In this document: piece after piece, positions 1 through 9,396 of the stretch
Layout of the letters: every line of letters starts with the position of its first letter
Numbering within the stretch: position 1 is the first letter of the stretch
Assembly (NCBI GenBank): GCA_016278325.1
Contig: JADQCB010000020.1
Coordinates: 1 to 55,070, forward strand
DNA length: 55,070 nucleotides
From: Actibacterium sp.
Lineage (GTDB): Bacteria; Pseudomonadota; Alphaproteobacteria; Rhodobacterales; Rhodobacteraceae
Direction: 5' to 3'
Made by a program: the position numbers and the translations under genes
The notes under the pieces: model-generated
Databases searched by the model: none
Seen by the model: only the letters and a program-made list of their open reading frames with translations
Told to the model about the DNA's origin: nothing

Positions 1-18
1 CGTGTGCTCTTCCGATCT
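1..18 (+). other. Illumina sequencing adapter remnant at contig end
   Basis: These 18 bases are identical to the 3' end of the standard Illumina TruSeq read-2 adapter, which ends in GCTCTTCCGATCT. The match stops exactly at position 18 and ordinary high-GC coding sequence follows. This is library-derived sequence left on the contig, not genomic DNA. It means genomic sequence starts at 19 and that the first gene is truncated by the contig end. Confidence 0.93.
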
Positions 19-20
19 CC

Positions 21-989
21 GACGTGCCGTCCGCCGCGGATGCCGCGCCCGGCGGTCCGGCGCCCGCGCGACCGGAGGCCGCGGGGGCGGGGCCCTTGCC
101 GTCGGCCGATACGGCGCCGGCGCCGCTGGAGATCGTCGGAAGCGACACGGGGGCAGGCGCCGGCCCGGCCCCCGGAGCGTCGCCGCAGCTTGGCGTGACG
201 CAAACCGGGACCACCGGCACGACCGCGGCCCCGGCGGCGCCGGGCCACGCCCCGGCCCGGGCCGCGGCGCAGACCGGTGCGCCGCCGGATCCCGGCCCGG
301 TTCCGGGCGTCGACGCCCGCGCCCCTGCGGTTCGTGCCCCCGAGGCGCAGGCGCAGGCCCCGGCCATTTATCTGGCCGATGATCGCGGGGTTCGTGTCCT
401 GCAATCGGGCGCGGCGCCGAAGGCTCCGCCGACCGCCGTGGTCATCGAGACGATCGCTTACGGCGCGGATGGCAGCGTGGTCCTGTCGGGCAGGGGGGTG
501 CCGGGACAGTTCGCACGGCTTTATCTGGACAATCGCCTGATAGGCACCGCCGAGATCGGCCCGGACGGGCAGTGGCGCGACAGCGGCGCCGAGATCGCGC
601 CGGGGGTCTATACCCTGCGCGTCGACCAGGTGGGTGCCGATGGCAAGGTGACCTCGCGCTTCGAAACCCCCTTCAAGCGCGAGGCGCCAGAAGACCTGGC
701 CGCCGTCGTGTCGTCCTCGGGCGCCAGCGCATCCCCGGACGGGGACGGGGCGTCGCCGGCATCGGTCCGGGTGGTCACGGTGCAGCCGGGGTTCACCCTG
801 TGGGGAATTTCGCGCCGCAGCTATGGCCGCGGCATTCTCTATGTGAAGGTCTACCAGGCCAACCGGGAGCGAATCCGCGACCCTGACCTGATCTATCCGG
901 GGCAGGTGTTCTCGATGCCGCAGGTCGCCCCGGGCCAGGTCGATGACGAGGCCCGGCGCATCCTGTCCGATCCCGAAAGGCCGGATTGA
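21..989 (+). CDS. LysM domain protein with Pro/Ala-rich linker and Ig-like domain, 5'-partial
   Basis: The reading frame is open from the adapter junction, so the true start lies off the contig. The visible part begins with about 110 residues of Pro/Ala/Gly-rich low-complexity linker. A bacterial Ig-like segment of roughly 90 residues follows (around [17 protein letters not shown]). Near the C-terminus a LysM motif runs from [19 protein letters not shown] to [11 protein letters not shown], the fold that binds peptidoglycan N-acetylglucosamine. The layout fits a periplasmic or envelope-anchored peptidoglycan-binding protein of the type common in Rhodobacterales, where LysM is C-terminal. No catalytic domain is visible. 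An ABC exporter follows 35 bases later on the same strand, and the two may be cotranscribed. Confidence 0.85.
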   Translation, partial: DVPSAADAAPGGPAPARPEAAGAGPLPSADTAPAPLEIVGSDTGAGAGPAPGASPQLGVTQTGTTGTTAAPAAPGHAPARAAAQTGAPPDPGPVPGVDARAPAVRAPEAQAQAPAIYLADDRGVRVLQSGAAPKAPPTAVVIETIAYGADGSVVLSGRGVPGQFARLYLDNRLIGTAEIGPDGQWRDSGAEIAPGVYTLRVDQVGADGKVTSRFETPFKREAPEDLAAVVSSSGASASPDGDGASPASVRVVTVQPGFTLWGISRRSYGRGILYVKVYQANRERIRDPDLIYPGQVFSMPQVAPGQVDDEARRILSDPERPD

Positions 990-1024
990 GGCAAATCGGC
1001 GCGATGCGCCCGAAAGGCAGCGAG

Positions 1025-2851
1025 ATGACGCAGGAAATCAGCGCCGCCCAGCTGGCACGACAGGAACGTGGGCGCGCCCTGCGCACCATCCTGCATGTCC
1101 TTCCCTATCTGTGGCCCGCGGATCAACCCTGGGTGAAGCGCCGCGTGATCCTGGCGCTGGTGCTGCTGGTGCTGGGCAAGCTGGTCTCGGTGGGCACGCC
1201 ATTCCTCTACAAGGGGGCGGTGGACGCGCTGGCCGGTGATGCGCCCGGTGCCGCGTGGATGCTGGGCGCCGGGGCGGTGGGGCTGACCGTCGCCTATGGC
1301 ATGGCGCGGCTGATGAATGTGGGCTTCCAGGAAGGGCGTGACGCGATTTTCGCCCGGGTCAGCCAGCGCGCGCTGCGCCAGCTTGCGCTGGAGACGTTCA
1401 CCCATATCCATCGCTTGTCGCTGCGCTATCACATCGGGCGCAAGACCGGCGGCCTGTCGCGGATCATCGAGCGCGGGGTCAAGGGGGTGGCCTTTCTGCT
1501 GCGCTTCCTGCTGTTCTCGATCGCGCCGCTTGCGCTGGAACTGCTGCTGGTGGCGATCATTTTCTACACGGTCTTCGACGTGCGTTACCTTGCGGTGGTG
1601 GTCGTCACCATCGCGCTTTATGTGCAGTTCACCTTCAAGGTGACCGAATGGCGCGTGAAGATCCGTCGCCAGATGAACGATCAGGACACCGACGCCAACC
1701 AGAAGGCGATCGACAGCCTGCTGAATTTCGAGACGGTCAAGTATTTCGGCGCCGAGCGGCGCGAGGCGGATCGCTATGATGCCGCCATGGCCGGCTACGA
1801 GGAAGCGGCGGTCAAGACCTCCTACTCGCTGGCGGCGCTGAATTTCGGCCAGTCCCTGCTGATCTCCGGCGGCCTGGTGACGGTGATGGTGATGGCCGCG
1901 ATGGGGGTCAGCGCGGGCGACCTGACGGTGGGCGATTTCGTGATGGTCAACGCCTACATGATCCAGATCACCATGCCGTTGAATTTCCTGGGCACCGTCT
2001 ATCGCGAGATCCGCCAGTCGCTGGTCGACATGGGCGAGATGTTCGACCTTCTGGAACAGCCCGCCGAGGTCTCGGACAAGCCCGGCGCGCGCGCCTTGCA
2101 GGTTCGCGGCGGCCGGGTCGAATTGCGCGACGTGCGCTTCGGCTATGACCCGGCGCGCCCGATCCTCAAGGGGGTGTCGATCGACGTGCCGCCGGGCGGC
2201 AAGGTGGCGCTGGTGGGGCCATCGGGGTCGGGCAAGTCCACCATCGGGCGGCTTCTGTTCCGCTTTTACGACGTGACCGGGGGCGCCGTGCTGATCGACG
2301 GGCAGGATCTGCGCGACGTGACCCAGGAGAGCCTGCACGCGGCCATCGGCGTGGTGCCGCAGGACACGGTGCTGTTCAACGACTCGATCCTCTACAATAT
2401 CGCCTATGGCCGCCCCGGCGTCACGCCGGAGCAGATCGAGGCCGCGGCACGCGGCGCCCGGATCCACGATTTCATCGTCTCCTTGCCCGACGGCTATGAC
2501 ACGATGGTCGGCGAACGCGGGCTGAAACTGTCGGGCGGCGAAAAACAGCGGGTCGGAATCGCCCGCACCCTCCTGAAGAATCCGCCGATCCTGCTGCTCG
2601 ACGAGGCGACCAGCGCATTGGACAGCGAAACCGAGGCGCGGATCCAGGCCGAACTGAAGGCGATGGGCGAAGGGCGCACCGTGCTGACCATCGCGCACCG
2701 GCTGTCGACCATCGTGGAGTCCGACGAGATCGTGGTGCTGGAAGACGGCGAAGTGGTCGAGCGCGGGACGCACCACGCCCTGCTGGCCCGCGGCGGGCGC
2801 TACGGCGCGATGTGGCAGCGTCAGCAGGCCGAGGAACGCAAGATCGCCTGA
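1025..2851 (+). CDS. Atm1/ABCB7-type half ABC exporter (permease-ATPase fusion)
   Basis: A 608-residue half-transporter with six transmembrane helices in the N-terminal ~330 residues and a nucleotide-binding domain at the C-terminus. Walker A GPSGSGKST lies near residue 397, the ABC signature LSGGEKQR near 501, Walker B ILLLDEATSALD near 522 and the H-loop AHRLST after it. The stretch DANQKAIDSLLNFETVKYFG is typical of the Atm1/heavy-metal-tolerance subfamily, which exports glutathione-linked metal or sulfur compounds across the inner membrane as a homodimer. I chose the ATG at 1025, preceded by AAAGG, over an in-frame TTG at 986 that overlaps the upstream gene. The substrate in this organism is inferred from family only. 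Confidence 0.9.
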   Translation: MTQEISAAQLARQERGRALRTILHVLPYLWPADQPWVKRRVILALVLLVLGKLVSVGTPFLYKGAVDALAGDAPGAAWMLGAGAVGLTVAYGMARLMNVGFQEGRDAIFARVSQRALRQLALETFTHIHRLSLRYHIGRKTGGLSRIIERGVKGVAFLLRFLLFSIAPLALELLLVAIIFYTVFDVRYLAVVVVTIALYVQFTFKVTEWRVKIRRQMNDQDTDANQKAIDSLLNFETVKYFGAERREADRYDAAMAGYEEAAVKTSYSLAALNFGQSLLISGGLVTVMVMAAMGVSAGDLTVGDFVMVNAYMIQITMPLNFLGTVYREIRQSLVDMGEMFDLLEQPAEVSDKPGARALQVRGGRVELRDVRFGYDPARPILKGVSIDVPPGGKVALVGPSGSGKSTIGRLLFRFYDVTGGAVLIDGQDLRDVTQESLHAAIGVVPQDTVLFNDSILYNIAYGRPGVTPEQIEAAARGARIHDFIVSLPDGYDTMVGERGLKLSGGEKQRVGIARTLLKNPPILLLDEATSALDSETEARIQAELKAMGEGRTVLTIAHRLSTIVESDEIVVLEDGEVVERGTHHALLARGGRYGAMWQRQQAEERKIA

Positions 2852-3061
2852 GCCGGCCCGACCCGGTTGCGCGCCTGCGGCGTGCGCCTTCTGGCACTGC
2901 GTGCAGTCGTCCCCGCAATCGCCGGCCCCGGGTCGTCCTGCCCTGAATCCATCGGCCGGGGCCGCCTGGTGCCGGCATGTCCCGGTCGCGCCGGGTTTGC
3001 AGGGCTTGGCAATCCGCGCCGCCATGGGTTAAGAGGCTTCCGGCTGGCCGGAGAGAAAAGC

Positions 3062-3715
3062 ATGAGCAATCCCGATAGTTTCATTGACGAAGTGACCGAA
3101 GAGGTCCGGCGCGACCGGCTGTTCGCGCTGCTCAGGCGCTATGGCTGGATCGCCGTGCTGCTGGTGCTGATGATCGTGGCCGGCGCGGCCTGGAACGAAT
3201 GGAGCAAGGCGCGAGAGACGGCGCAGGCCCGCGCGTTGGGCGACGCGATCCTTGCGGCGATGGAAAAGGAAACGCCCGAAGAGCGTGTGCAGGCGCTGGA
3301 GAAGATCGACGCCGGCGGCGAGGCGGCCGCCCTGGCACGTCTGCTTGCGGCCGGAGAGGCGGTAACGGCGGGCGACAGCGCGACGGCAGCGGAAAAACTG
3401 AAGCAGGTGGCCGGCAACGCCGCGCTGCCCACCCCCTATCGCCAGCTCGCGACACTGAAATGGGTGATGATCACCGGCGACGAAACCCCGGTCGGGCAAC
3501 GCCGCGCAGCGCTGGAACCGCTGACCGAGGCGGGCGCGCCGTTCCGGGCCCTGGCGCTGGAGCAGCTGGCCTTGCTCAAGGTCGAAGAAGGCGATCCGGA
3601 CGCTGCGATCGAGTTGTTGCAACAGGCCCGGCAGACCAGCACCGCCACGGCGGGCTTGCGTCAGCGTGTCACTCGGTTGATTGTGGCGCTGGGCGGGCGC
3701 CCTGACGGCCCCTGA
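3062..3715 (+). CDS. Membrane-anchored TPR-like protein (YfgM/TPR_21 family)
   Basis: A 217-residue protein with a short cytoplasmic N-terminus, one transmembrane helix at about residues 24-42 (GWIAVLLVLMIVAGAAW) and an Ala-rich helical periplasmic domain resembling the tetratricopeptide-like TPR_21 fold. In enterobacteria YfgM is an ancillary SecYEG-associated chaperone encoded upstream of bamB and der. The same order occurs here (this gene, bamB, der), which is the strongest support for the assignment. The ATG at 3062 follows GGAGAGAAAAGC, a good ribosome-binding site. An upstream in-frame start at 2867 would add a Arg/Pro-rich segment without the TM context and is unlikely. Confidence 0.82.
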   Translation: MSNPDSFIDEVTEEVRRDRLFALLRRYGWIAVLLVLMIVAGAAWNEWSKARETAQARALGDAILAAMEKETPEERVQALEKIDAGGEAAALARLLAAGEAVTAGDSATAAEKLKQVAGNAALPTPYRQLATLKWVMITGDETPVGQRRAALEPLTEAGAPFRALALEQLALLKVEEGDPDAAIELLQQARQTSTATAGLRQRVTRLIVALGGRPDGP

Positions 3716-3774
3716 GCGCAGGTGCCAGGCGGGATGATCGGGCCCGGCCCGAAAACAGGAAGGGGCACAGGTCA

Positions 3775-5130
3775 GTGAAACAAATCCAAGCTGTCGCGAT
3801 ACTGGTCTTGCTGTTGGCGCTTTCGGGCTGTGGCAAGCGGGAGCTGATCCTGGACGGTAAGCGGTTTGGCGTCCGCGAGGCGCTGCCCGGCGTGCCCGTG
3901 GGCCCCGCGGGGCAGCCGGTCGAGCCGGGCGCGAAGGCCGAAAAGGACGACGCCGATCGGGCCCGCCCGATCGATCTGCCCCCGGCGCAGCGTCTTGCCG
4001 ACTGGCCCCAGCAGGGCAGCAATGCGCAGCACCGTCCCGCACATGCTGCGCTGGCCGCGCAGCTGTCGCCGGCCTGGTCGGCGTCGATCGGCCAGGGCGA
4101 TGACGGCAAGCACCGGATCACGGCAGACCCGGTCGTCGCCGGGGGGCGCGTGTTCACGCTGGATTCCCGCGCCCGGGTGATGGCCCATTCCACCGCGGGC
4201 GAGTCCCTGTGGCAGGCCGATCTGACCCCTCCGGGCGAGCGCGAGGACGACGCCACCGGCGGTGGCCTGGCCTTTGGCGGCGGCCGCCTTTTCGTGACCA
4301 CGGGCTTCGGCGCGCTCGTGGCGCTCGATCCGGCGACCGGCCGGCAGCTTTGGGTGCAGGAAACCGATGCTGCGGTGACCGGCGCGCCGTCCTATCGCGA
4401 CGGGCTGGTCTATCTGGTCAGCCGCGACAACCGCGCCTGGGCGATCGACGCCGGGAACGGTCGGATCCAGTGGCAACTGCCCGGCACGCCGTCCGCCTCG
4501 GGCATGGTGGGGGGCGCGGCGCCGGCCTTGACCGATCGGCTGGCGGTTTTTCCCTTCGGCGCCTCGGAACTGGTCGCGACGCTGCGCAAGAGCGGTGTGC
4601 GCGTCTGGTCGGCCGCGATTCCCGGTCAGCGGCGCGGGGCGGTCTATGCGCAGGTGACCGACATCACCGGCGACCCGGTCGCGGCGGACGGGCGTATCTA
4701 TGTCGCCACCCAGTCGGGCCGCACCGCCGCGCTGGACGCGGCCAGCGGGGACCGGATCTGGACCGCCGAAGAAGGCGCCTACAGCCCCGTGTTGCCGGTG
4801 GATGATTCGGTGTTTCTCGTCTCCGACCAGGCGCGACTGATGCGGCTGGACGCGGCGACGGGCGACGAGATCTGGTCGCGCGATCTGCCCTATTTCACGC
4901 GCGAACGGCCCAAGCGGTTCAAGGAAATCTACGCCCATTATGGCCCGATCCTTGCCGGGGGGCGGCTGATCGTGGCCTCGAATGACGGGCTGATCCGCAG
5001 CTTTTCGCCCGAAACGGGAAAGACCCTGGGCACGGTGCCGGTGCCCGGCGGGGCCAGCACCGATCCGGTGGTTGCCGGGGGCACGCTTTATCTGGTGACG
5101 ACGCAGGGCAAACTGATGGCTTTCCGCTGA
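3775..5130 (+). CDS. bamB: BamB-like PQQ/beta-propeller outer-membrane assembly lipoprotein
   Basis: A 451-residue lipoprotein. The signal peptide ends in the lipobox LSGC at residues 16-19 (Cys19 is the lipidation site). The rest consists of repeated PQQ-type propeller blades with the pattern A-x-D-x-x-x-G-x-x-x-W (for example ALDPATGRQLW, AIDAGNGRIQW, ALDAASGDRIW). BamB is the accessory scaffold of the BAM complex that inserts beta-barrel proteins into the outer membrane. Start is GTG at 3775 behind AGGAAGGGG. It lies between the YfgM-like gene and der, the classical bamB neighbourhood. Alpha-proteobacterial BamB is divergent, so specific function is by family and context. Confidence 0.86.
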   Translation: MKQIQAVAILVLLLALSGCGKRELILDGKRFGVREALPGVPVGPAGQPVEPGAKAEKDDADRARPIDLPPAQRLADWPQQGSNAQHRPAHAALAAQLSPAWSASIGQGDDGKHRITADPVVAGGRVFTLDSRARVMAHSTAGESLWQADLTPPGEREDDATGGGLAFGGGRLFVTTGFGALVALDPATGRQLWVQETDAAVTGAPSYRDGLVYLVSRDNRAWAIDAGNGRIQWQLPGTPSASGMVGGAAPALTDRLAVFPFGASELVATLRKSGVRVWSAAIPGQRRGAVYAQVTDITGDPVAADGRIYVATQSGRTAALDAASGDRIWTAEEGAYSPVLPVDDSVFLVSDQARLMRLDAATGDEIWSRDLPYFTRERPKRFKEIYAHYGPILAGGRLIVASNDGLIRSFSPETGKTLGTVPVPGGASTDPVVAGGTLYLVTTQGKLMAFR

Positions 5131-5178
5131 CGCGGGAATGGTGTAGGCGGGCGGTTCGCAATCGCGCGGAGCGACGAG

Positions 5179-6639
5179 ATGAGCTTTACCCTGGCCATTG
5201 TGGGCCGTCCCAACGTGGGCAAGTCGACCCTGTTCAACCGGCTGGTCGGCCGGCGCCTTGCGCTGGTCGATGACCAGCCGGGCGTGACCCGCGACCTGCG
5301 CGAGGGCGAAGCGCGGCTGGGCGACCTGCGCTTCACGGCGATCGACACGGCGGGTCTGGAAGAGGCGAGCGACGAGTCGCTCCAGGGGCGGATGCGCCGG
5401 TTGACCGAGCGGGCGGTCGAAATGGCCGATATCTGCCTGTTCATGATCGACGCGCGCGCCGGCGTGCTGCCGGCCGACGAGATCTTTGCCGAGATCCTGC
5501 GCAAGAAATCGGCGCATGTGATCCTGGCCGCGAACAAGGCCGAGGGTGCGGCCGCCGATGCCGGGCTGCTGGAGGCGTATAACCTGGGCCTGGGCGAACC
5601 GATCCGCCTGTCGGCCGAACATGGCGAGGGGCTGAACGAGCTTTACGCCATGCTGGCGCCGCTTTCCGACGCGTTCGAGGACCGTGCCGCGGCGGAGGCC
5701 CCGGTCACCGACGTGGACGTGGATGAAGAGGGCAATGCCGACGGTCCGCGCCTGCCGACGCGCGAGCGGCCGTTGCAGGTGGCCGTCATGGGGCGGCCCA
5801 ATGCCGGCAAGTCGACTCTGATCAACACGATCCTGGGGGAGGACCGGCTCTTGACCGGGCCGGAGGCCGGGATCACCCGCGACGCGATTTCCCTGACGCT
5901 GGAGTGGAACGGCACGCCGATGCGGGTCTTCGACACGGCGGGAATGCGCCGCAAGGCCAAGGTTCAGGACAAGCTCGAGAAACTCTCGGTGGCCGATGCG
6001 CTGCGCGCGGTCAAGTTCGCCGAGGTCGTCGTCGTTCTGCTGGATGCGCAGATCCCGTTCGAGCAGCAGGATCTGCGCCTGGCCGACCTGGCCGAGCGCG
6101 AGGGCCGCGCGGTGGTGATCGCGATCAACAAATGGGACCTGGAGGATGACAAGCAGGCCCGGCTGCGCGAGCTGCGCGAAGAGTTCGCGCGCCTGCTGCC
6201 GCAGCTGCGCGGCGCCCCGCTGGTGACGGTTTCGGCAATCACGGGGCGTGGCCTGGACAGGTTGCACGCCGCGGTGATGAAGGCGCATGAGGTCTGGAAC
6301 CGGCGCATCTCGACGGCGCGGCTGAACCGCTGGCTGGCCGGTATGGTCGAGGTACATCCGCCCCCGGCGCCGGGCGGCAAGCGGATCAAGCTGCGTTACA
6401 TGACGCAGGTGAAGACCCGGCCGCCGGCATTTGTCGCGATGTGTTCGCATCCAGAGAAGCTGGCCGAAAGCTATCGCCGGTATCTAATCAACGGGCTGCG
6501 CGAGGATTTCGACATGCCCGGCACCCCGATCCGCCTGACGCTGCGCAGCCAGTCCGAGAAGAATCCCTACAAGGGCCGGAAGAAATCCACGCCCTCGCGG
6601 TTGCGAAAGCATCTGGACAAGCCGCCGCACGGCACCTGA
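5179..6639 (+). CDS. der: Ribosome biogenesis GTPase Der (EngA)
   Basis: A 486-residue protein with two tandem GTPase domains and a C-terminal KH-like domain, the diagnostic architecture of Der. G-domain 1 has [12 protein letters not shown] (from residue 8) and DTAG. G-domain 2 has [12 protein letters not shown] (from about residue 210), [11 protein letters not shown] and NKWD. The first NKxD motif reads NKAE, a substitution at a guanine-specificity residue. The KH-like tail begins around [13 protein letters not shown]. Der acts in 50S subunit maturation. Start ATG at 5179. It is convergent with edd; the 29-base gap contains a GC-rich hairpin (GGGGC/GGCCCC core) without a T tract. Confidence 0.97.
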   Translation: MSFTLAIVGRPNVGKSTLFNRLVGRRLALVDDQPGVTRDLREGEARLGDLRFTAIDTAGLEEASDESLQGRMRRLTERAVEMADICLFMIDARAGVLPADEIFAEILRKKSAHVILAANKAEGAAADAGLLEAYNLGLGEPIRLSAEHGEGLNELYAMLAPLSDAFEDRAAAEAPVTDVDVDEEGNADGPRLPTRERPLQVAVMGRPNAGKSTLINTILGEDRLLTGPEAGITRDAISLTLEWNGTPMRVFDTAGMRRKAKVQDKLEKLSVADALRAVKFAEVVVVLLDAQIPFEQQDLRLADLAEREGRAVVIAINKWDLEDDKQARLRELREEFARLLPQLRGAPLVTVSAITGRGLDRLHAAVMKAHEVWNRRISTARLNRWLAGMVEVHPPPAPGGKRIKLRYMTQVKTRPPAFVAMCSHPEKLAESYRRYLINGLREDFDMPGTPIRLTLRSQSEKNPYKGRKKSTPSRLRKHLDKPPHGT

Positions 6640-6668
6640 CCCGGCGTCGGGGCGGGGGCCCCGTCCGG

Positions 6669-8474
6669 TCAGATCACCACCGCCGCGCCTTCCGTGGCCA
6701 GGCCGACATTCTGGCGGAAACAGTCGAACATCTCGCGCCCCAGGCCGGTCCGGTTCGCGCTCAGATCCGCGCGCAACGGGGTCCGGTTGTCGAAATCCTT
6801 GTCCAGGATGTCCAGAGTGCCCCTGGTCGCGTCCAGCCGCACCATGTCGCCATCGCGCACCCGCGCAAGCGGCCCCCCTTCGGCCGCTTCGGGGCAGACA
6901 TGGATTGCGGCCGGTACCTTGCCCGATGCCCCCGACATGCGCCCATCGGTCACCAGCGCCACTTTCAGGCCGCGATCCTGGAGAACCGCCAGTGTCGGGG
7001 TCAGCGAGTGCAACTCCGGCATCCCGTTGGCTTTCGGTCCCTGGAATCGCACGATCACCACGGTGTCCCCGGTGAATTCGCCGGCCTTGAAGGCGGCTTT
7101 CACATCCGCCTGGTCGGCAAAGACGCGGGCCGGGGCCTCGATGATCTGCCGCTCGGCCGCCACCGACGAGACCTTTATCACCCCGCGGCCCAGATTACCG
7201 TCAAGGCTGCGCAGCCCGCCGCTTTTCTGGAACGGATCGCTGACCGGGCGCAGGATCCTGTCATTCTGGCTGTGGCCCGCGCCGGCCTCCCAGCTCAGGA
7301 TGTCCCCCTTCAGCCTGGGTTCGCGGGTGTAGAGCGCCAGCCCGTCGCCGGCCACGGTGGTGGTGTCGGGATGCAGCAACCCGGCGTCCAGCAGCTCGCC
7401 GATCATGAAGCCCAGCCCGCCAGCAGCGTGGAAATGGTTCACGTCGGCCAACCCGTTGGGATAGACCTTGGCCATCTGCGGCGTCACCTCGGAGATGGCG
7501 GCGAAATCCTCGATATCGAGGATGATGCCCGCCGCCCGTGCCATCGCGGGCAGGTGCAGGACCAGGTTGGTCGAGCCGCCGGTGGCCATCAGGCCGACGA
7601 TGCCGTTGACGAAGGCCTTCTCGTCCAGGACCTGGCTGGCCGGGCGGAAATCATTGCCAAGGGCGGTGATCGCCAGCGCCCGTTCCGCCCCCGCTGCCGT
7701 CAGCGCGTCGCGCAGCGCGGTGCCGGGATTGACGAAACTGGCACCTGGCAGGTGCAGGCCCATGAACTCCATCAGCATCTGATTGGTATTGGCGGTGCCG
7801 TAGAAGGTGCAGGTGCCCGGCCCGTGATAAGAGGCCATCTCGGCCTCCATCAGCTTGTCGCGGCCAAGCTCGCCGCTGGCGAATTGCTGGCGCACCTTTG
7901 CCTTTTCGTCGTTGGGCAGGCCGCTGGTCATCGGCCCGGCCGGCAGGAACACCGCCGGGATATGGCCAAAGCTGGCCGCGGCGATCACCAGCCCGGGGAC
8001 GATCTTGTCGCACACGCCCAGGAGCACCGCCGCGTCGAAGGTGTTGTGCGACAGCGCAACGCCGGCGGCCAGCGCGATCACGTCGCGCGAGAACAGGCTG
8101 AGCTCCATGCCCGGCTGACCCTGCGTGACCCCGTCGCACATTGCCGGGACGCCACCGGCCACCTGCGCCGTGGCGCCGGCCCGGCGCGCCGCGTCCTTGA
8201 TCAGAGCGGGAAAGGTTTCAAACGGCTGATGCGCCGACAGCATGTCGTTATAGGCGGTCACGATGCCCAGGTTGGGGGCACGCCCCCTGGCCAGCGCATC
8301 CTTGTCCTGTGCCATCGCGGCATAGGCATGGGCCTGGTTGCCGCAGCTCAGATGGGCGCGGGCCGGTCCGGCATCTGCGGCCCGGGCCATCCTGTCGAGA
8401 TAGGCCCGGCGCGTCGGGCGCGAGCGTTCGGCGATGGTCCTTGTGACCCTTGCGATCGTGCTGTCGAGCGGCAT
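6669..8474 (-). CDS. edd: 6-phosphogluconate dehydratase (Entner-Doudoroff)
   Basis: A 601-residue IlvD/Edd-family [4Fe-4S] dehydratase that converts 6-phosphogluconate to 2-keto-3-deoxy-6-phosphogluconate. Family segments visible include [39 protein letters not shown] (cluster cysteine), [10 protein letters not shown] and the Ser-containing [14 protein letters not shown] near the end. Length and these motifs separate Edd from dihydroxy-acid dehydratase. I start at the ATG at 8474, preceded on its strand by GAAAGGGGGG, not at 8513. The aldolase eda is not adjacent within this window. A LacI-family-like operator lies 47-60 bases upstream, suggesting sugar-responsive repression. Confidence 0.95.
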   Translation of the reverse strand: MPLDSTIARVTRTIAERSRPTRRAYLDRMARAADAGPARAHLSCGNQAHAYAAMAQDKDALARGRAPNLGIVTAYNDMLSAHQPFETFPALIKDAARRAGATAQVAGGVPAMCDGVTQGQPGMELSLFSRDVIALAAGVALSHNTFDAAVLLGVCDKIVPGLVIAAASFGHIPAVFLPAGPMTSGLPNDEKAKVRQQFASGELGRDKLMEAEMASYHGPGTCTFYGTANTNQMLMEFMGLHLPGASFVNPGTALRDALTAAGAERALAITALGNDFRPASQVLDEKAFVNGIVGLMATGGSTNLVLHLPAMARAAGIILDIEDFAAISEVTPQMAKVYPNGLADVNHFHAAGGLGFMIGELLDAGLLHPDTTTVAGDGLALYTREPRLKGDILSWEAGAGHSQNDRILRPVSDPFQKSGGLRSLDGNLGRGVIKVSSVAAERQIIEAPARVFADQADVKAAFKAGEFTGDTVVIVRFQGPKANGMPELHSLTPTLAVLQDRGLKVALVTDGRMSGASGKVPAAIHVCPEAAEGGPLARVRDGDMVRLDATRGTLDILDKDFDNRTPLRADLSANRTGLGREMFDCFRQNVGLATEGAAVVI

Positions 8475-8520
8475 GGCGCCCCCCTTTCGAGTGAAAACGG
8501 CTTCCGGGTGCAACTGTACA

Positions 8521-8534
8521 TGTTAGCGGTAACC
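8521..8534. promoter_or_regulatory. LacI/GntR-type operator upstream of edd
   Basis: The 14-mer TGTTAGCGGTAACC is a near-perfect palindrome (GTTA-N4-TAAC) with a central CG. It fits the LacI-family operator pattern TGTTANCGNTAACA at all positions but the last. It also resembles the enterobacterial GntR operator that controls gnt genes and edd. It is 47-60 bases upstream of the edd start codon, inside the expected promoter zone. The regulator is not in the window. The match is seen directly; the assignment to a gluconate- or sugar-responsive LacI-family repressor is inferred. Confidence 0.5.
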
Positions 8535-8712
8535 ACGAAAACTCGTCAATGACGCCCGTCACGGCGTCGGCGCGGCCACCGCGTGCAATTGTCGCGAAAA
8601 TGCGATCAATCCTCCCAAATTCGGCCAGATTTTTCGACAATTCTTAACATCAAGCGAAAAGGCATGGCCATTTCCTTCGGGATGCGGCCGACCCTGTCGA
8701 AGGAGCGTGACA

Positions 8713-9378
8713 ATGCAGCTGATCCGACTGGTTTTGCTTTTGATCGTGCCGCTCGGCCTGGCGGCCTGTGCGTCGGTCGAAACCGCGTCCCGGAACGCGC
8801 TGACATACGAGGCGGCCGCGGGGGAAACCCGCGCGCCCGTGACGCAGCCCTACAAGGTCGTCGATATCCGGGTGCTGGTTCCCGACACGCTTGAAGTGTC
8901 CGAGGCCAACAGCTTCTTTCCTTTCGCCGATATCGTCTGGCGCGAGGATCCGCGCGGCGACCGTCGCGCCCAGGTCGCCGCCATCCTTCGCGACGCGGCC
9001 CGGCGCGGCACGCGGGCGCTGGATTCGGGGCGCGCGGTGATCCTGGAGCTGGAAGTGACCCGCTTTCATGCGCTTACCCAGAAGACGCGGTTCACCATCG
9101 GCGGCACCCATGACATCCGGTTCTTCCTGCGCGTTCTCGATGCCGAAACCGGTGCCATGCTGGCCCCGCAACGGCTTGTCGCATTGAAGTTCACCGCCTA
9201 TGGCGGGGCCCGGGCGCTGGCGGCGATGGCGCGTGGCGAGACCCAGAAAGTTCGCATCACCGCGCATGTCGCCCGGCGTATCGCCCGCGATCTGGCCCCG
9301 AATGACGCGCCCGTGTTCGCCCGGCTCGATCCGGGCGGGCACCCACATGACAAACCGGGCCTTCCGATGCGCCCGTGA
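8713..9378 (+). CDS. DUF6778-like Rhodobacterales lipoprotein
   Basis: A 221-residue predicted lipoprotein: hydrophobic signal segment then lipobox LAAC, with lipidated Cys19. The mature part has no catalytic motif that I recognise. It contains conserved-looking segments VVDIRVLVPDTLEVSEANSF and ADIVWREDPRGDRRAQ, which I associate with the DUF6778 lipoprotein family of Rhodobacterales. Function is unknown. The ATG at 8713 has AGGAG seven bases upstream, so I prefer it over the GTG at 8707. It is divergent from edd across a 238-base intergenic region and is followed 18 bases later by the rlmI-like gene. Confidence 0.75.
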   Translation: MQLIRLVLLLIVPLGLAACASVETASRNALTYEAAAGETRAPVTQPYKVVDIRVLVPDTLEVSEANSFFPFADIVWREDPRGDRRAQVAAILRDAARRGTRALDSGRAVILELEVTRFHALTQKTRFTIGGTHDIRFFLRVLDAETGAMLAPQRLVALKFTAYGGARALAAMARGETQKVRITAHVARRIARDLAPNDAPVFARLDPGGHPHDKPGLPMRP

Positions 9379-9396
9379 AAGGCGTAGAGGAGGGGC

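Noticed and set aside
986-1024. Upstream TTG start for the Atm1-type exporter
   Set aside because: It overlaps the LysM stop and has no ribosome-binding site; the ATG at 1025 has AAAGG at suitable distance.
6640-6668. Bidirectional terminator between der and edd
   Set aside because: There is a GC-rich palindrome but no T tract on either side; not enough for a call.
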